From: Anastatus disparis
Taxonomy: Eukaryota; Arthropoda; Insecta; Hymenoptera; Eupelmidae
DNA: 64,000 nt
Assembly: GCA_017163975.1 (NCBI GenBank)
Contig: JAFFSR010000220.1
Coordinates: 12,046,001 to 12,110,000 of the forward strand
Direction of reading: 5' to 3'
The position numbers and the translations under genes are program-made. Positions 1 through 12,407 of this stretch are shown one piece after another. Under the pieces are notes generated by a model. The model was not told the DNA's origin and did not search any database. It worked only from the letters and a program-made list of their open reading frames with translations. Positions within the stretch are counted from its first letter, which is position 1. Each line of letters starts with the position of its first letter.

Positions 1-600
1 GAATAAATGTTGTTCTTCTTTCAATGCATAAAATTTTTTTATTTAAAATATCGATAACGTACGGTTTAACATAAACAACATTGAAATATGGATACGATTT
101 TTATTCCATAAAGGTAAAAAAGAGACACACATATTTATAATAGTAGGAATTTCTCCTGTACGTTTCGTTCGTCAATTTCCCGCTTTAAGAATAAATATAT
201 ATATTTTAATTACAAACTTTTATTTATTTTCATAAAAATGTTATCGAAACCAATCATACGAAATTGGAATTCGTTCAAGTATTCTTTTCCCAAACAAAAT
301 TTTTTATTTTAAAAGCCTCTATATTTTTTTGTACATAAATAGAAAATGATTAAAAAATAGCTTTGATCTATATATGCACCTCATAGGTATAAATAGACAT
401 AAAAAGTTCTTGAAACTAAAAATCGCTATAACCAATAACATGAATTTTCCCATCGTAAAAGCATTCCGAAAAATGAAATTAAATAAAAATGACAGAATTT
501 TTCCAATTAATACATTAATTTTAAAACATTCATCAAGCACAAAGTGTAAAATTAAAAAAAAAAAGCAAAAACAGATATTTCGCTCGGAGCTAGTGACCTG
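1..600. other. AT-rich non-coding stretch
   Basis: I see no gene here. The sequence is AT-rich with homopolymer A and T runs. Open frames on both strands are short, lysine-, phenylalanine- and isoleucine-rich, and overlap each other, as chance frames in AT-rich DNA do. Confidence 0.6.
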
Positions 601-606
601 GAAAGC

Positions 607-1265
607 ATGCTAATATATAACAATGCTGATGACCTCGAAGAGCTTGCTTGTATATATACATACATACACGCCCTTCAAAGTTTTGCTATTTCTCAACCCC
701 AAAAAGAGCCTCGGCAATACACCGGCATTCGCTGCGCCACTTGCCCGTGCACGTGCATAATGCACAGCTATTTATATACCTTTCTCTCTCTCTCCCTCTC
801 TCACTTTCTTGGTGCTACTATACGTTCAAAAGCTTGTGAACAACTACGTGCACGCGACCTTCCTAAAGCTGTATGTATGGATGCATATATTGGAAAAAGA
901 ATAAGAGCTACAACAAACCCATTCAAAAGGCTTGTTAGAATAAATTATCTCTCTCCATCTCTCTTTCTCTCTTGTAACACACTTTATTTTCTCGTTTATG
1001 CCGATTCCGCATTCAAAACATCAGTTGACCATTTGCCAAACGCGACGGGTTTAGCTCTCTTGTTTTTCGACAAGCTATACTATGCGTGCTTCTGCAGTTT
1101 TCTGCTCTCTTTTTTTTTTCTTCCCCCCCTTTTTTTTTATCGTTCGGATGAAAAATAATTTGTTACGCAAAATGGATTTGATGCTTGGCTTGTTATCCCT
1201 TTTAGTTTTGAAGATTTTTTTATTGCGTCGTCCTAGTTTTTACACTTTTTCTTCTTTTTTTTTGT
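607..1265. other. CT-rich island with an unusually long open frame
   Basis: This stretch is clearly less AT-rich than its flanks. It holds CT-rich tracts near 781-805 and 950-970 and poly-pyrimidine near 1110-1140. A plus-strand frame stays open for 183 codons (607-1158), the longest in the window. Its product is dominated by Ser/Leu/Phe blocks encoded by the CT tracts and shows no domain I recognise. A CT-rich strand is poor in stop codons, so I read this as a regulatory or spacer island. A real exon cannot be fully excluded. Confidence 0.4.
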
Positions 1266-3166
1266 TTTAAATGTTCATTTTAGTTTTTCATAAAATGCGG
1301 TGATGCGTACTTTTTATGTAATTGCTTACATTGAAATACTTTGATGGGATTAACGATAAGGGCAATAAAAGTATTATGATAGGATGAATATTACTTCAAA
1401 AATGAAATCGGTACAAAACTGATTTTGAATTAAATTTATTATTAAAATGAAAAAAATTTAAGGAAAAATTGTTACATTTTCTTTTTGAAAAACTAGTATT
1501 TAAGATGTTTACTTAACAAGAAAATCATAAAATTAGCTAATATAATTTTTAGAATAACATAAATCTCAGCGAGTCATTTTATGTTTTGTAGAGAAGAAGA
1601 AAAAGAAAACCTCTTACCTTTAAAAGTAACGCAAAGCTAGTAAACATTATTAACCAAATGTTTCTTCGCCCCCTTCAAGAACTTCAAACATTTTCTTTTG
1701 AAATACTTCTTAGAAACACGAGCAGTGAAATTAATTCCAGCTCGAAAAATTTCTTATATTCAAGTGAGATTAAATGCTGTACTTGAAGTTTATCAATTCT
1801 CGAAAGCTAATCATTTAATCTTTCATTTAATACCTGATTAATAAATAATTTAAATCTCAATAAACAAATTTAGTTGTTTGACTAAATTATATACATGAAA
1901 ATTTCGTTTCTATTTCTATGGGAAAATTACAATTAAAAATATATTTAATTATTGTAATAATAACTATACTATATCTTATTTTGTACTACTATATCCTACG
2001 TGTACTACTGATGACTATATCTTATTCGTAGAATATCCTTTAAAACTTATCTACTTCATCCTCGTATCTAAATATTAAAGTTTTTATATAAAAAATTTGT
2101 ATTATTCAGTACAAATCTAAATAACTTTTATTAAATTACATTTTTAAATATAGAAATATTTCATATTTTATCATATTTTTATTTACGCAAAGATAATAAA
2201 ACAACAAGTTAAACGCATACGGTAATGAAAATGTGATGTTAATTGTGCTTCTAGAGACATTATGTAACAAGATGTTCTCTGCACACACCTCGGGTGATTT
2301 ATTTAAAGAGAAAATATTCATTTAATTCTGTTGTTTATAACATTAAAAAATTATGATTAATTTGCTCAAGTTGAAAAAAAACTACAATGTATTTATCAGC
2401 ACTTGAAGATGAAAGTCTTTCTTTCTGTTATGACATAATTTAACTTTAAAGTTCGTTTTGTAAACATCGTAGAACAAGGTTGTCATTTAAGAGCAGCCAA
2501 GCAAATTAATGAAGTGCTTGTCTCTTTGCTTTAAGTATGCATGTTACGAGGATAAAGAAGTAGAAAGCTTTGCTTTAACCTTTTAACTCTTTTCTTTCTC
2601 GTTGTAATTATAATACAGCTATTACTAAAATTACAAAATAAATGAAAATGTTTGAAAAATTTTTTTTTCTTGCAATTTATTTTGAACTTATTTTCATATA
2701 AAATATACCATTCAGAGATATAAATTATTTATTTATGAAATATAGTCACGCTTTTGTAGAGAATGTGATACTGACAATAAAATTTTTAAAAAAATAATAA
2801 CAATTAAATAAAATTATTATTAATATATGGATTTTACTTATCCATATTCTAGTACTTATATTCTTATATTTTGTTGCAATAAAGCGGTAAGCATAAAAAT
2901 ATTAATTTTGTTAAAAAAATAAATATTATTTATTTATTTTGTATTAAAACCAGTGGCACCCATACAAACGCATACATTTTTATTTATCAATATTCATGCT
3001 TTTATTAAAATATCGTTTTTTAAAGCAAAAATATACAAATATTTTTAATCAATAAGAACAAAATATATTTTTAATACCAATAAAAAAGAAATTTCAATTA
3101 ATGATTTCAAAAATAATGTTCCATCATTAAAATTCCATAATTTTAAAAAAAGTCGATCTTACTTAC
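1266..3166. other. AT-rich non-coding stretch
   Basis: No supportable gene. The block is AT-rich throughout. A minus-strand frame of about 37 codons ending near 1640 is rich in Lys and Phe and follows a weak acceptor-like site; I do not call it. Confidence 0.5.
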
Positions 3167-3236
3167 AAATCATGCTAACGTAGCCCAAAAGAATTGAAAG
3201 CTCGGTAAAAGCTACCCCTTTTTCTCAATTTCCCAA
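3167..3236 (-). other. possible non-coding exon on the minus strand
   Basis: Read on the minus strand, this 70-base segment is preceded by a good acceptor (a T-rich tract ending in CTTACAG) and followed by a strong donor (GTAAGTAAG). All three frames carry a stop, so it could only be an untranslated or lncRNA exon. Near its 3' end lies an ATG (AGCATGATT) that could be a start codon carried into the next exon. No matching downstream exon was found. Splice-site-like pairs can arise by chance in AT-rich DNA, so confidence is low. Confidence 0.2.
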
Positions 3237-3900
3237 CTGTAAGCAAAATAATTCAGTCGACCGAATAATCTCCTTATTTTCCTTTCTCCACGCACTTACC
3301 CATATCCAAATCAGTCGAGACCAACACACACACATCAATCGCACAAGAGAGAGAGAGAGAAAAGGACCCGCACAATGAAAGAGAGAGTGAGATAAAGATG
3401 AAGAAAAAGAGAAGAGCTTAATTACTAGTGGGTAGTTGAAGCGCAAAAGCGGAAAAGCATCTTTTTCAAACAAAATTGCTACCGAGAGGTTTATCTCTCT
3501 CTCTCTCTCTCTTTCTCTCCATATTAAAAAGAAAGAAAGAAGGAGAGGAGGCAAAAGAGAAATACATCTCTAAGCTTTTACGTAACCCACAAAGAAACTC
3601 TTGTACGTATATATACCCAGACATTAGAGGTAACTTTCCAAGCCATTGGTATACAGCCCCATGGAGCTGGCTGCGATTGATCGGCTAATCTCGTTAGACC
3701 GTTGCGTAATCGCTTAGTCGAAGTCTACCAACCTACCTACCTACCTTACCTGCCTGCTTACTTCTGCTATACATATTCCCTTTGTTATATACATATATAC
3801 ACGTAAAAAGACATGCCTTTAAAAAGAAAAGCTATCGTGGCAGCTGTCGACGACATACCTACCCAGAAAATAATAAAAAAAAAAGAGAAAGAAAAAAAAA
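3237..3900. other. GA/CT-rich island
   Basis: The island has strand-asymmetric composition. GA-rich tracts at about 3345-3420 are followed by a (CT)n tract at 3494-3513 and GA-rich sequence to 3560. A CCTA-type short repeat lies near 3729-3755. Open frames on both strands here (for example 3225-3554 minus) are low-complexity Ser/Leu or Arg/Glu products and are not genes. GAGAG tracts are the binding motif of insect GAGA-factor proteins, so a regulatory role is possible. Confidence 0.45.
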
Positions 3901-5639
3901 TAAAGAGCTGACGTTAGCAAATTTACGTTTATATAGCTTATAAAGGAGAATAGATGTAGACTAAGCGTTTAGCTTTTTTAGATGTTGTGCAATGTGTCTA
4001 GGGGGGGGGGGCCTTAGGACTACTTTCTCTCTTTAGAATTTTATCTTTGGTTAAAAGTGATTTTGCTATAAACGCTTGCGTGTCGATACTTTTATACATG
4101 GAATTTGCAGCACTTGCTTCTTTTTAATTGACACTCTTAAGGCTTTTTTCTGCATAAAAACGATTTTGGTTGAAAAAAAATGTAGAACGATTTATTTCTT
4201 ATTTTTATTAAATTTTACGCAACATTCTGCATCCCAACAAATTTTAATCGAGTAATTTTTTATATATATTTTTAAAAAAATTTCTTTATAGAGTCTTATA
4301 ATTTTTTTGGGATATTCAAAATTGAAAAGAAGAACAAGTTTATACTCATAGTTGAATGTTTATCTGTATAAATCATGGAGATTTGATTTATGAATGTTAT
4401 AAAAAACAATTTTTTCTATATTAATATTCAGAAATTTTTTTGACATAATCAAAGTGTCACAATAACAAAAAAAATTCATTTGCTTTATAAAAGCTATGTG
4501 TTAGCTCATTCCAATAAAATGTAAATTTATATTTTCTTATCTGCTTTGGATCCAATACTTTATATCCAATTTTTGAAAATAAATTAATAACTTTCTTTAT
4601 TTTAAAATAAATCGATCAAGTATTTAAAATGCCAATAAATACGAAATTCAATCTACGTACTAAGCAAAAAAATAACCATGACTATTTACGATGGTAATAA
4701 CATGTAGGATTTTATCAATTATATTTGCTTGTAATATAATATTTCATTTTATTTTAAAAAGTCATATTTCTTTAGCTTCCTTTTTTTGGTATCCATCATA
4801 CGTTCAGTCAACGCTGACATTTTTTAAATTGCTTGTCACGTTCTTTTTCCGCTCCTACACGTTGAAACAATTTTCGCGTTATTTTCTTATATGTGTGCGC
4901 TAAAAGCTTTTCGAGAAATATAAATTAATTGTTTGAAAATAAGATGTCGCGCGGTAAATTGTATTTGCAAATATTTTTTACATATAGGAATATATCCTAT
5001 TGGATTTCATATAGAAATTTCATCATTTTAAATCAAATAAATGTTGATTTAATTTTAAAGTAAAATTTTATAAAAAAAGCGTATGCGTAAACATTTTTTT
5101 AACGATTGAAACGTAAAGTTTAAAAAATATAAAATCAAAAGTAATTAATAATTTTAATTAATTTTCGTTTATTAATTTTATCAACTTTATACATCCAAGT
5201 ATATTTTTTTAATTTATTTGACCTACTTATCGTTTTTTCTGCAAAGTAACATTTTAAAACAATTTTTAGAAAAATCATCCATCATAAAAACTGTTCAGTA
5301 AATAAACAATTTGCTTTTTTTAGTAAAAAAGCAGGTCTCTTTTAAAAATTATTTTCGAAAACAATTTCCAAAATGAGCAACTTTGGGAAAAGTTACAAAA
5401 ACGATAAAAGCAATTAAAAACAAAGTATTGAACGTACGTGATGACGAGAATCAAAATATACTTTTTGTTACTATTTTTTTTTCAATTTTGCAAAAATTTT
5501 GATCATTTGTAACAAAGAAAGTGCAGGAAAACTGGGTCTACGAAAAGAGGCAGCAAAATTATTATCTTAAGCACTTTGAGCGAAAGATAATAAACAAACC
5601 CTGCAAGAAAATAAAAATTCAAAATGACCCACTACTATT
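3901..5639. other. AT-rich stretch with a G11 run
   Basis: No gene is visible. An 11-base G run at 4001-4011 interrupts otherwise AT-rich DNA. A plus-strand frame at 4691-4903 has no splice or domain support and looks like chance. Confidence 0.5.
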
Positions 5640-5912
5640 CTACCATTAAAATTCTTTTTTTATTATTTTTTTTCTTTTCCTTTCTCCTACCTACTTTAAT
5701 TAGCTAGCAGGCAAGTTCTTTTGAAGCCAATATAATTTCTCATTCGATTCTGAAAAATTTTTTTCTAATTAAAAAAATATAAGAGTAGAAGCATGAAAAA
5801 AAAATGGTTAATCAGTTTTGCATTTAGTGGATATTGCGGCATGGTAAATGTGAGCAGCTTTTTGGGCTCTGTAATAATTCTCGGATATTTCGTTTTTATC
5901 TCTTTCACCTCC

Positions 5913-5956
<44 letters not shown>

Positions 5957-6200
5957 GCTTAACCTTTTTGCATTTGCTTTACCTCCCACAGGACCAAATA
6001 AGCGCTACTAATTTCTCATGCTTGCAAGAGAAACCAGCTGCACTGCAGTAACAGTATATACGCTTAAACTAGAGTCCAGACTAAAAGGGGGAGGAAAGAG
6101 ATATGGATGAACGGTTGTATGAGAGAAAGAATAATAAAGCTAGTGAGGAAGAGAGAGAAGGAGGAGGAGGAAAAAAATTAGAGAGAAAGTGGATGTATTT
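5640..6200. other. CT/GA-rich island with a (TC)n microsatellite
   Basis: A pyrimidine-rich segment contains a pure TC dinucleotide array at about 5918-5953, followed by a GA-rich segment at 6085-6190. The array explains the SLSLSL and RERERE frames seen on the two strands. The layout is like the other islands in the window. Confidence 0.6.
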
Positions 6201-6520
6201 TATAACGGGGGGGTTTTAAACGAATAAATATGCATTTAAATTTTCAGAAATTTAAATGAGTTAAATTTACATAAATACATAGATTTTTGTTGTTCGAGAA
6301 AAGTTTTTATATTGGTCAGTAGTTTAAATAGTTGCATAAGTTCCTTTTTTTAAAATATTTTTTATATTGTTGATTGCATGTTTGTTTGAAAAGTAAAAAA
6401 TAAAAGATTTATGTGACGTTCTTTCTGAAGTGAATCCTTTACATCGTTCTTAATTTTATCAAAAGAAGAAAACATGTTTGTTCGCAACTCACGTTTACAT
6501 AGAATATTTTGTAAGATATT

Positions 6521-6714
6521 TTTTTTATTTAACGTCGGTGTATTTATGCAATCATTGCGACGCTAATTAGCGACGGAGGTTGTTTCATTGTGTTTGAGAA
6601 CAAAGCACATGGAACTTACATCGGTGCTTGTATCAATCAGCGGAGAGCGAGATTCGAACTCGGGACCCCGAGATTACGAATCCATCGCTCTACCGACTGA
6701 GCCACTGAAACCTC
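6521..6714 (-). mobile_element. tRNA-derived SINE, copy 1
   Basis: On the minus strand the element starts with a tRNA-like head: an A-box-like TGGCTCAGTCGG and a B-box-like GAGTTCGAATC. A body shared with five other copies follows (CACATGGAACTT-type and TCGCTAATTAG-type segments), and it ends in GTTAAATAAA plus an A-rich tail. The tRNA-like loop reads TTCGTAA, which would be a CGT (Thr-type) anticodon, but the anticodon stem no longer pairs. It is a retroposed repeat rather than a working tRNA gene. Confidence 0.85.
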
Positions 6715-7149
6715 ATTAAATAACTATATTGAAGACAATTTTTTTCTACCAAAAAAATTTTTATGGTAGTTTTTACTAACCAGAAGATTATTAAAATTAT
6801 GAATTACTGTTAAAACTTGAAAATCGTTTTTTGATTTATCAATAAAAAGTAAAAAATTTAAAGTTATAGAAACCGCAGTAATCACGAGACTAGATAGTAC
6901 AATGACGATTATTTCTAGACAATAACAATAATATTATTTCAAAGTACACAAATGATCAAATATTTTTGTCTCTATCTATGCAATCTAGCAAAATAATTTA
7001 CTCGTTTTCTTTATAAAAAATAATAAAAGAAATAATAAAAAAAATTAAAACAAGAAATTGCGGTAAAGATGCATAAAGAAGTTGTTGGACCATACAGAAA
7101 GATAAAAATGCAAAAGCCCCTGCGACATTAAAGATATCTCTAGTGAGTG
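6715..7149. other. AT-rich non-coding stretch
   Basis: I see nothing in it beyond AT-rich spacer and A/T homopolymers. Confidence 0.5.
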
Positions 7150-7500
7150 AATGGATACTACGTTATACCAAAGTTATAATATAAAAAGAAGAAAAAAAAT
7201 AACAAGAAAGCAAAGAAAAAGATATGAACCTTTAAACTATCTCTTTTATTCATTGTCTTTGCGTTTAGCTGAGAAAGAGCTGAGAATAAAAGAAAGAGAA
7301 AGCTCTGGTAAAGGACATTCGACGCCAAGGTCTTTTGAATTTACGCTGAGAAGAAATTTATACGAAAAGTCGACAATACTTGCTTGCTTGGACTTCGCTT
7401 GGTTTAATCTCTTCTTTAGTTTGTTTTCTGTTTTTTCTTTCTTTCTCGTACTCTTTTGCACTTGCTTTTTTTCTTTCTGAAATTAAACTCGGCTTCTATC
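7150..7500. other. purine-to-pyrimidine island
   Basis: GA-rich sequence at about 7180-7320 is followed by CT-rich sequence at 7400-7500. The long frame on each strand (plus 7151-7480, minus 7246-7461) switches from Lys/Arg/Glu-rich to Phe/Leu/Ser-rich where the composition flips. This is the signature of composition, not of a protein. Confidence 0.45.
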
Positions 7501-9504
7501 ATCTCTATGAATTTTTTTATTGTTTGATCGTTTTTTAATGAGTTGTTCATTTTTTTTTTAAATGCTTCGAAACTTTATGTCATAAATCAGTTTTGATTAT
7601 TAGTTGTTTAGGTTTAATTCTATTTATTTGGATTGATCCATTGATATAATTAATAATTGCTAAGTGTTATTTGTCTTTGAAATACTTATTATATATTATT
7701 ATATATTTAATATTCAAAAATACTTAAAAAAAAGAACTTATTTAAAAAATTTCGAGTCATTGACATAAAAAATTTAATTAGAAATTATTGATAATTTATT
7801 TTTATTTACTGATAAATTAAAAGATATTCGATAGTCTTATAATAAATTACATTGCTGTTTATCTCATTTTAGAATTAACAATTCGAAATCAATAAGAGTT
7901 TAGTCCAAACAGCTGAGTTTATAATTAGTTGATTTAAATTTTCAGGATATTGGGAAACAAGAAATTCTCAATTACAATTGCGATTGAAATTGCAGGCTTG
8001 TTAAGCAAACTTTCATCTGGCTAATATAGAAATCTTTATTTTATTTTCATTTTCATTTAACTATTATTAAATCGAGCTGTTCGCCGCAAAGGAGAAGATT
8101 GATTTTCATTTAAAAAAAAGATACCCATCATTCGCATTATTTAATTAGAGCAAAGAAAAATAATGTTATTTGCTAATGCTATAAATATTTAGTTATTTTT
8201 AGAAAAATAAAACTCTGGCAATAACATTTTTAGTATATAGTAAAATTTTTTTTAGTTTACAATATAGGAAATCTTAATAAAAAAACAGAAAAATAGTTAC
8301 AATTTTTCTTAAATCTAAAGTGATGTACGATATTCTTTGAATGCCAAAATGATTTGTTCATAGTCAAACAATCAGTTACGCTATCTCGCTATAACATCTG
8401 ATAATATAAACGCTGCCAACTCTTTTGGCAGCATGGTTTATTTTTACAGAAATCATTGAATCAACGAAATTTAAAACAAAAAAAATCTAAAATAATATTA
8501 TTTCTTCATTCATATTTATATTCGATATTCATAAGAAAATATTTTTAATTAAATTAACTTATTGATTGTGGAACAAAACTGTGTATATGAATTATAAGTG
8601 AATAATTTATAAAAATTAATATATACCTATAAATATATGCAATAAAAATTGTATGGAAAAATATTTTTTTATTTCTAAAATATAGGAAAATTAAATAAAC
8701 TTAGAGATGATAAAGTTTACTATTGACAAAATTTCATTAAAAGATCTGCAATTATTCAGAAAACATGAAAAAATTAGTAATTATACTTTAAAAAAATATA
8801 TAATTTTTTAATTTCTGTAAACACTATAAAAATAAATGAAAGACAATTTAAAATATTATTTAAGTCAACAAAGATATTACTTGTTTACAAGAGATATTCT
8901 AAAAACTGAATTTCTACTCTTTTTTAATAATCAACTAAAATGGCCCTATAAAATCCGAGCAGTTCTAAAAAAAACTCTTGAAAATTTTATGCCACTCCTA
9001 AATAATTGAACTCAATTTGTATGCAATATTTAGAGCAAATACACTTAGTAGTTTTTAAGCTGTAATGGACTAACGACACACATTTGCGCATACACATTTA
9101 TACAAGCATACACGCACAAGTACTCGTTACACGTAAACATTGTTGAAATATATTTTTCTATTCTTCGAGCTTAAATATGGACTTTTATACTGAAAACCAA
9201 ATATAAATTATTTTACAACGAAAAATGTTTTGTTTCTAAAAGTAAACACTTCAATTAACATTAAAAATATTTTTTAAATTTCAAAATCCTATTTATTGAT
9301 TGATTTCAATAACTGACAAATTGTAATGTTAATAATTAAATATAAATATAATGATAATGATATATCATCAATAGATTATTAAAAATTACGAAAATTTGAA
9401 ATAGAAAATTTAAAAAAGAGAAAAATAAATTTAAATACATTTAAAGACTATTTTAAAAAATAAAGAATTAACTTTTATGAAAAACCAAGACGCATGAAAT
9501 TGAC
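7501..9504. other. AT-rich stretch with one hairpin
   Basis: No gene. The notable item is a perfect 8-bp stem at 8412-8419 and 8425-8432 (GCTGCCAA / TTGGCAGC, loop CTCTT), with further pairing of the flanking AAAC and GTTT. The rest is AT-rich spacer. Confidence 0.5.
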
Positions 9505-9712
9505 TTTTTTTTTTTTTAATTTTATTTAACGTCGCTGTATTTATGCTAGCATTGCTACGTTAATTAGCGACAGAGATCGTTTCAGTGTGTTTGTGAACAA
9601 AGCACATGTAATTTACAGCGGTGCTTGGATAAATCGGCTGAGAGCGGGATTCGAACTCGGGACCTCGAGATTACGAGACTATTGCTTTATCGAGTGAGCC
9701 ACTGAAGACCTC
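9505..9712 (-). mobile_element. tRNA-derived SINE, copy 2
   Basis: It has the same architecture as the copy near 6.6 kb: minus-strand tRNA-like head with a B-box-like GAGTTCGAATCC, shared body, GTTAAATAAAA tail and a long A run (a T run on the plus strand at 9505-9517). The sequence just beyond its 5' end (9713-9834 and 10195-10260) is also shared with the copy at 40.6 kb, so these two belong to a larger duplicated unit. Confidence 0.85.
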
Positions 9713-10270
9713 AAATATAATTTTTCAATGGATCCATAAAACAAAATTTATTTCAAGCAAAAAAATATTAATAACGTATATTTTTAATTGTAATATATTA
9801 AATATATATTTACCAATATTTTATCAAAAATGTATTTGAGGTAGCTCGCCTGTCAGCTATAATTTTTTGTTCATAAAAATTAAATGACTGAATACACGTT
9901 TGAAACTTTTGACAAAGTGAGTTTTTATTTCATATATTATTCCTATATAATTTCAGGTAGCCTTACCAATAATTTTTTTGAGATAATCCCGTTCAAAGTT
10001 CGATCATTTTAAATTTAATGGTAATAAAATGATCGAACTTTGAATGAGATTATCTCAAAGAAATGATTGGTAAGGCTACCTGAAATTTTACAGGGATAAT
10101 ATATGAAATAAAAACTCACTTTGTCGAAAGTTTCAAACGTGTCTTTTGATTTGTATGAACAACAAACTATAGCTAACAGGGGAGTCACCTTAAATAATTT
10201 TATAAAATATTATGATCAATGAATTTTTATTCCCATTCAACTATATTATATCATTAAAATCTTTATTATT
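9713..10270. repeat. block shared with 40.76-40.96 kb, split by a foldback element
   Basis: From 9713 the sequence resembles 40760-40890: both read TTTCAATGGAT then ATAAAA, later ATATATTAAATATATATTTA, then an ATCAAA segment. After the foldback element the similarity resumes with AATTTTATAAA and GATCAAT. The 40.8-kb copy runs straight through this point without an insertion. It therefore records the pre-insertion state. Confidence 0.6.
9835..10194. mobile_element. foldback (MITE-like) element, about 360 bp
   Basis: The segment is a near-complete palindrome centred near 10014. The outer ends are TTTGAGGTAGC and, on the other strand, TTTAAGGTGAC. The inner arms match over long stretches, for example ACGTTTGAAACTTT, TTGGTAAGGCTACCTGAAAT and AAAGTTCGATCATTTTA with their reverse complements. 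There is no coding capacity, so it would need enzymes supplied elsewhere. A clear target-site duplication cannot be fixed by eye. Confidence 0.75.
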
Positions 10271-10625
10271 ATAAGAGTTCATATGTGCTCAAATTTTCAG
10301 TAGTAAACCTAATCAAAGTAACTCAATCTCAAGTATGAAATTAGAATTTCTCGCAGTTTGTTTATGTTTATCTTTTCAGTCTAAAGTTAAATGCGCCGAA
10401 ATTAGATATAGTTGGTTTATTAAACGACAAAATCACCACAAAATTTACATGTAAAAGTTAATACAGTGCCAATTAGAATAAATTTCCTGCCTTTACTAGC
10501 TGTATAATAATATTAGAATTGCGATTAAAAAATTATAGAATTTAAAAAATAATTTCAATTTAGATCTGACCATTATTTATAGAAACAATTTTGTTAAGAT
10601 CTAAAGGTTGATGTTATTAGAAATT

Positions 10626-10834
10626 TTTTTTTTTTTTATTTTATTTAACGTCGCTGTATTTATGCTATCATTACGATACTAATTAGCGACGGAGATTTTT
10701 AGTGTGTTTGTGAAAAAAGCATAATATAACGTACACAGTGATGCTTGTATCAATCGGTCGTCAAGAACGGGATTCGAACTCGATTCCTCGAGATTATGAA
10801 TCCATCACTCTACCGAGTGAGCCACTGGCGAGCT
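10626..10834 (-). mobile_element. tRNA-derived SINE, copy 3
   Basis: Minus-strand copy with the same body and tail. It is more diverged: the head has lost part of the A box (CTCACTCGGTAGAG) and the body has several substitutions. A 15-base T run on the plus strand marks its A-tail. Confidence 0.8.
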
Positions 10835-12407
10835 CATTATTAATAATTAATAAAATCATGTTTAATAATCAGTAAAATAAATGAAAGATTATTTAACATG
10901 TCAAATTTTCCATATTAAAAATTAAAAAATGTTATAATTTCACAAATAAAAAAAAAGTTAATTAAAAATAATTTCATTTGAACGAAAAAAAAGCGTTTAC
11001 AATGAGTCAGCTTATAAAGAATCTTCCTTTTTTTCTTTCTTTTTTCTCTCGTCGCTGTACTTTTGACGTTTCGCATATTATCTTACTCAATCTCTCGATA
11101 CCTTTTGTTTTAGCTGTCGCAGCACCTCGTTTATCAGCTTCCATTATTTAATTTTCTCGTTACATCGTTTTTTTTCTCTTATATTATATACGTAGAGCTT
11201 TATTCCTTTGGGCTTCCCTTTAGAATCACTCAGCCGTGTTACCTTTTCAGTATATGATCCAACAATCGTTTTCTTAACTCTTTAGATTATTCTCGTTTTT
11301 TTTTTTTTATTCTAAATTGTACAATATATATATATGCACACAGAGAAAAAATCCGTTATCGCTTCTCGTTCTTTTTTTTTTTTTTTATTTTTTTACATTT
11401 CTTTTGTTTAAATGTTCAGCGATGTAATGACTCTTACGTGTTTCTTTGCACTTTATTCCGTTGGAAGGCCTTATTTTTCCTCTCTTGCAAGTCGTCGCTC
11501 TCATTTCTAAGTTTTAAAGCTTTTATCTTTTACGCGAGTATTTCGTGCTCGAGTATCGCAATATGAAACTCATTTCTAAAGGGAGAGAAACAATGCGGTA
11601 AACATGTAATATACATGCAAGCTTAATCATTTTATATGAATTTCACGATTTTTTTCAATGTAAATTATTGAAATATATTACATCAATCGTAATATTCCAA
11701 ACTTTTAAAAATATTTTTTCCAAATAATATTCATTTTGAAAAAGTAATGATTCTGTTGTTTGCACTAGTTTAAAAAAATCAATAAAATTGTAAATTTAAT
11801 GGTAATGAATAGCTTAATACCATGTTTAAATATCAAATGATTCAGTAGAATATTTTATTATATTGTACCATCATACATCTTTTCAGGATAAAAATAATTA
11901 CGAAATATTTTTTTTGTATTTAATGAAATTTCATTGTACTATTATGTAATTTTTTTATTAGCAATTAAATTTTTCTATTCCCTGCGCACACAATATAATT
12001 TCTTTTTATTCATTTTGATAATCTAAACAAAGAGATTAGCTGGAGGATATTTAAAATGAACAATTAAGGGAAAAAGGACAGACAAAATGGAATTTTAAGG
12101 TGAATACTCTAAAAAGCAAATGCACGATAATTACTGACTTAATGTATGCAAGGGATAATAAACAGCAAGGGAAAAATTAATGAAGGCGAAACCTACGCGA
12201 ACACTAATGAGTCGAAGGATCTACAAGTTAAATTTAACTAGGCTTAATCTCTTCTCTATACAATATTTATTTTAACAAAGCAAATTTTGTAGGATAGATC
12301 CTGAAGATATTTTTTCTTTAAATATTAATTATATTTTTATAAAAAAGTTTGAATATAACAGATTTTTTAAAATATCAATAGTTTTATTTTGAAATATTAT
12401 TGTTACA
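10835..12407. other. AT-rich stretch with a CT-rich island at 11030-11570
   Basis: The sub-block 11030-11570 is pyrimidine-rich on the plus strand and less AT-rich, with many TTCTC and TCGTT words. No splice-supported coding frame is seen. The remainder is AT-rich spacer. Confidence 0.45.

Noticed and set aside
1640..1775. Minus-strand 37-codon frame ending near a GTAAGA-type word
   Set aside because: The acceptor is weak, the product is Lys/Phe-rich and no partner exon was found.
3225..3554. 109-codon minus-strand frame
   Set aside because: Ser/Leu and Arg/Glu runs come from the (CT)n and (GA)n tracts.
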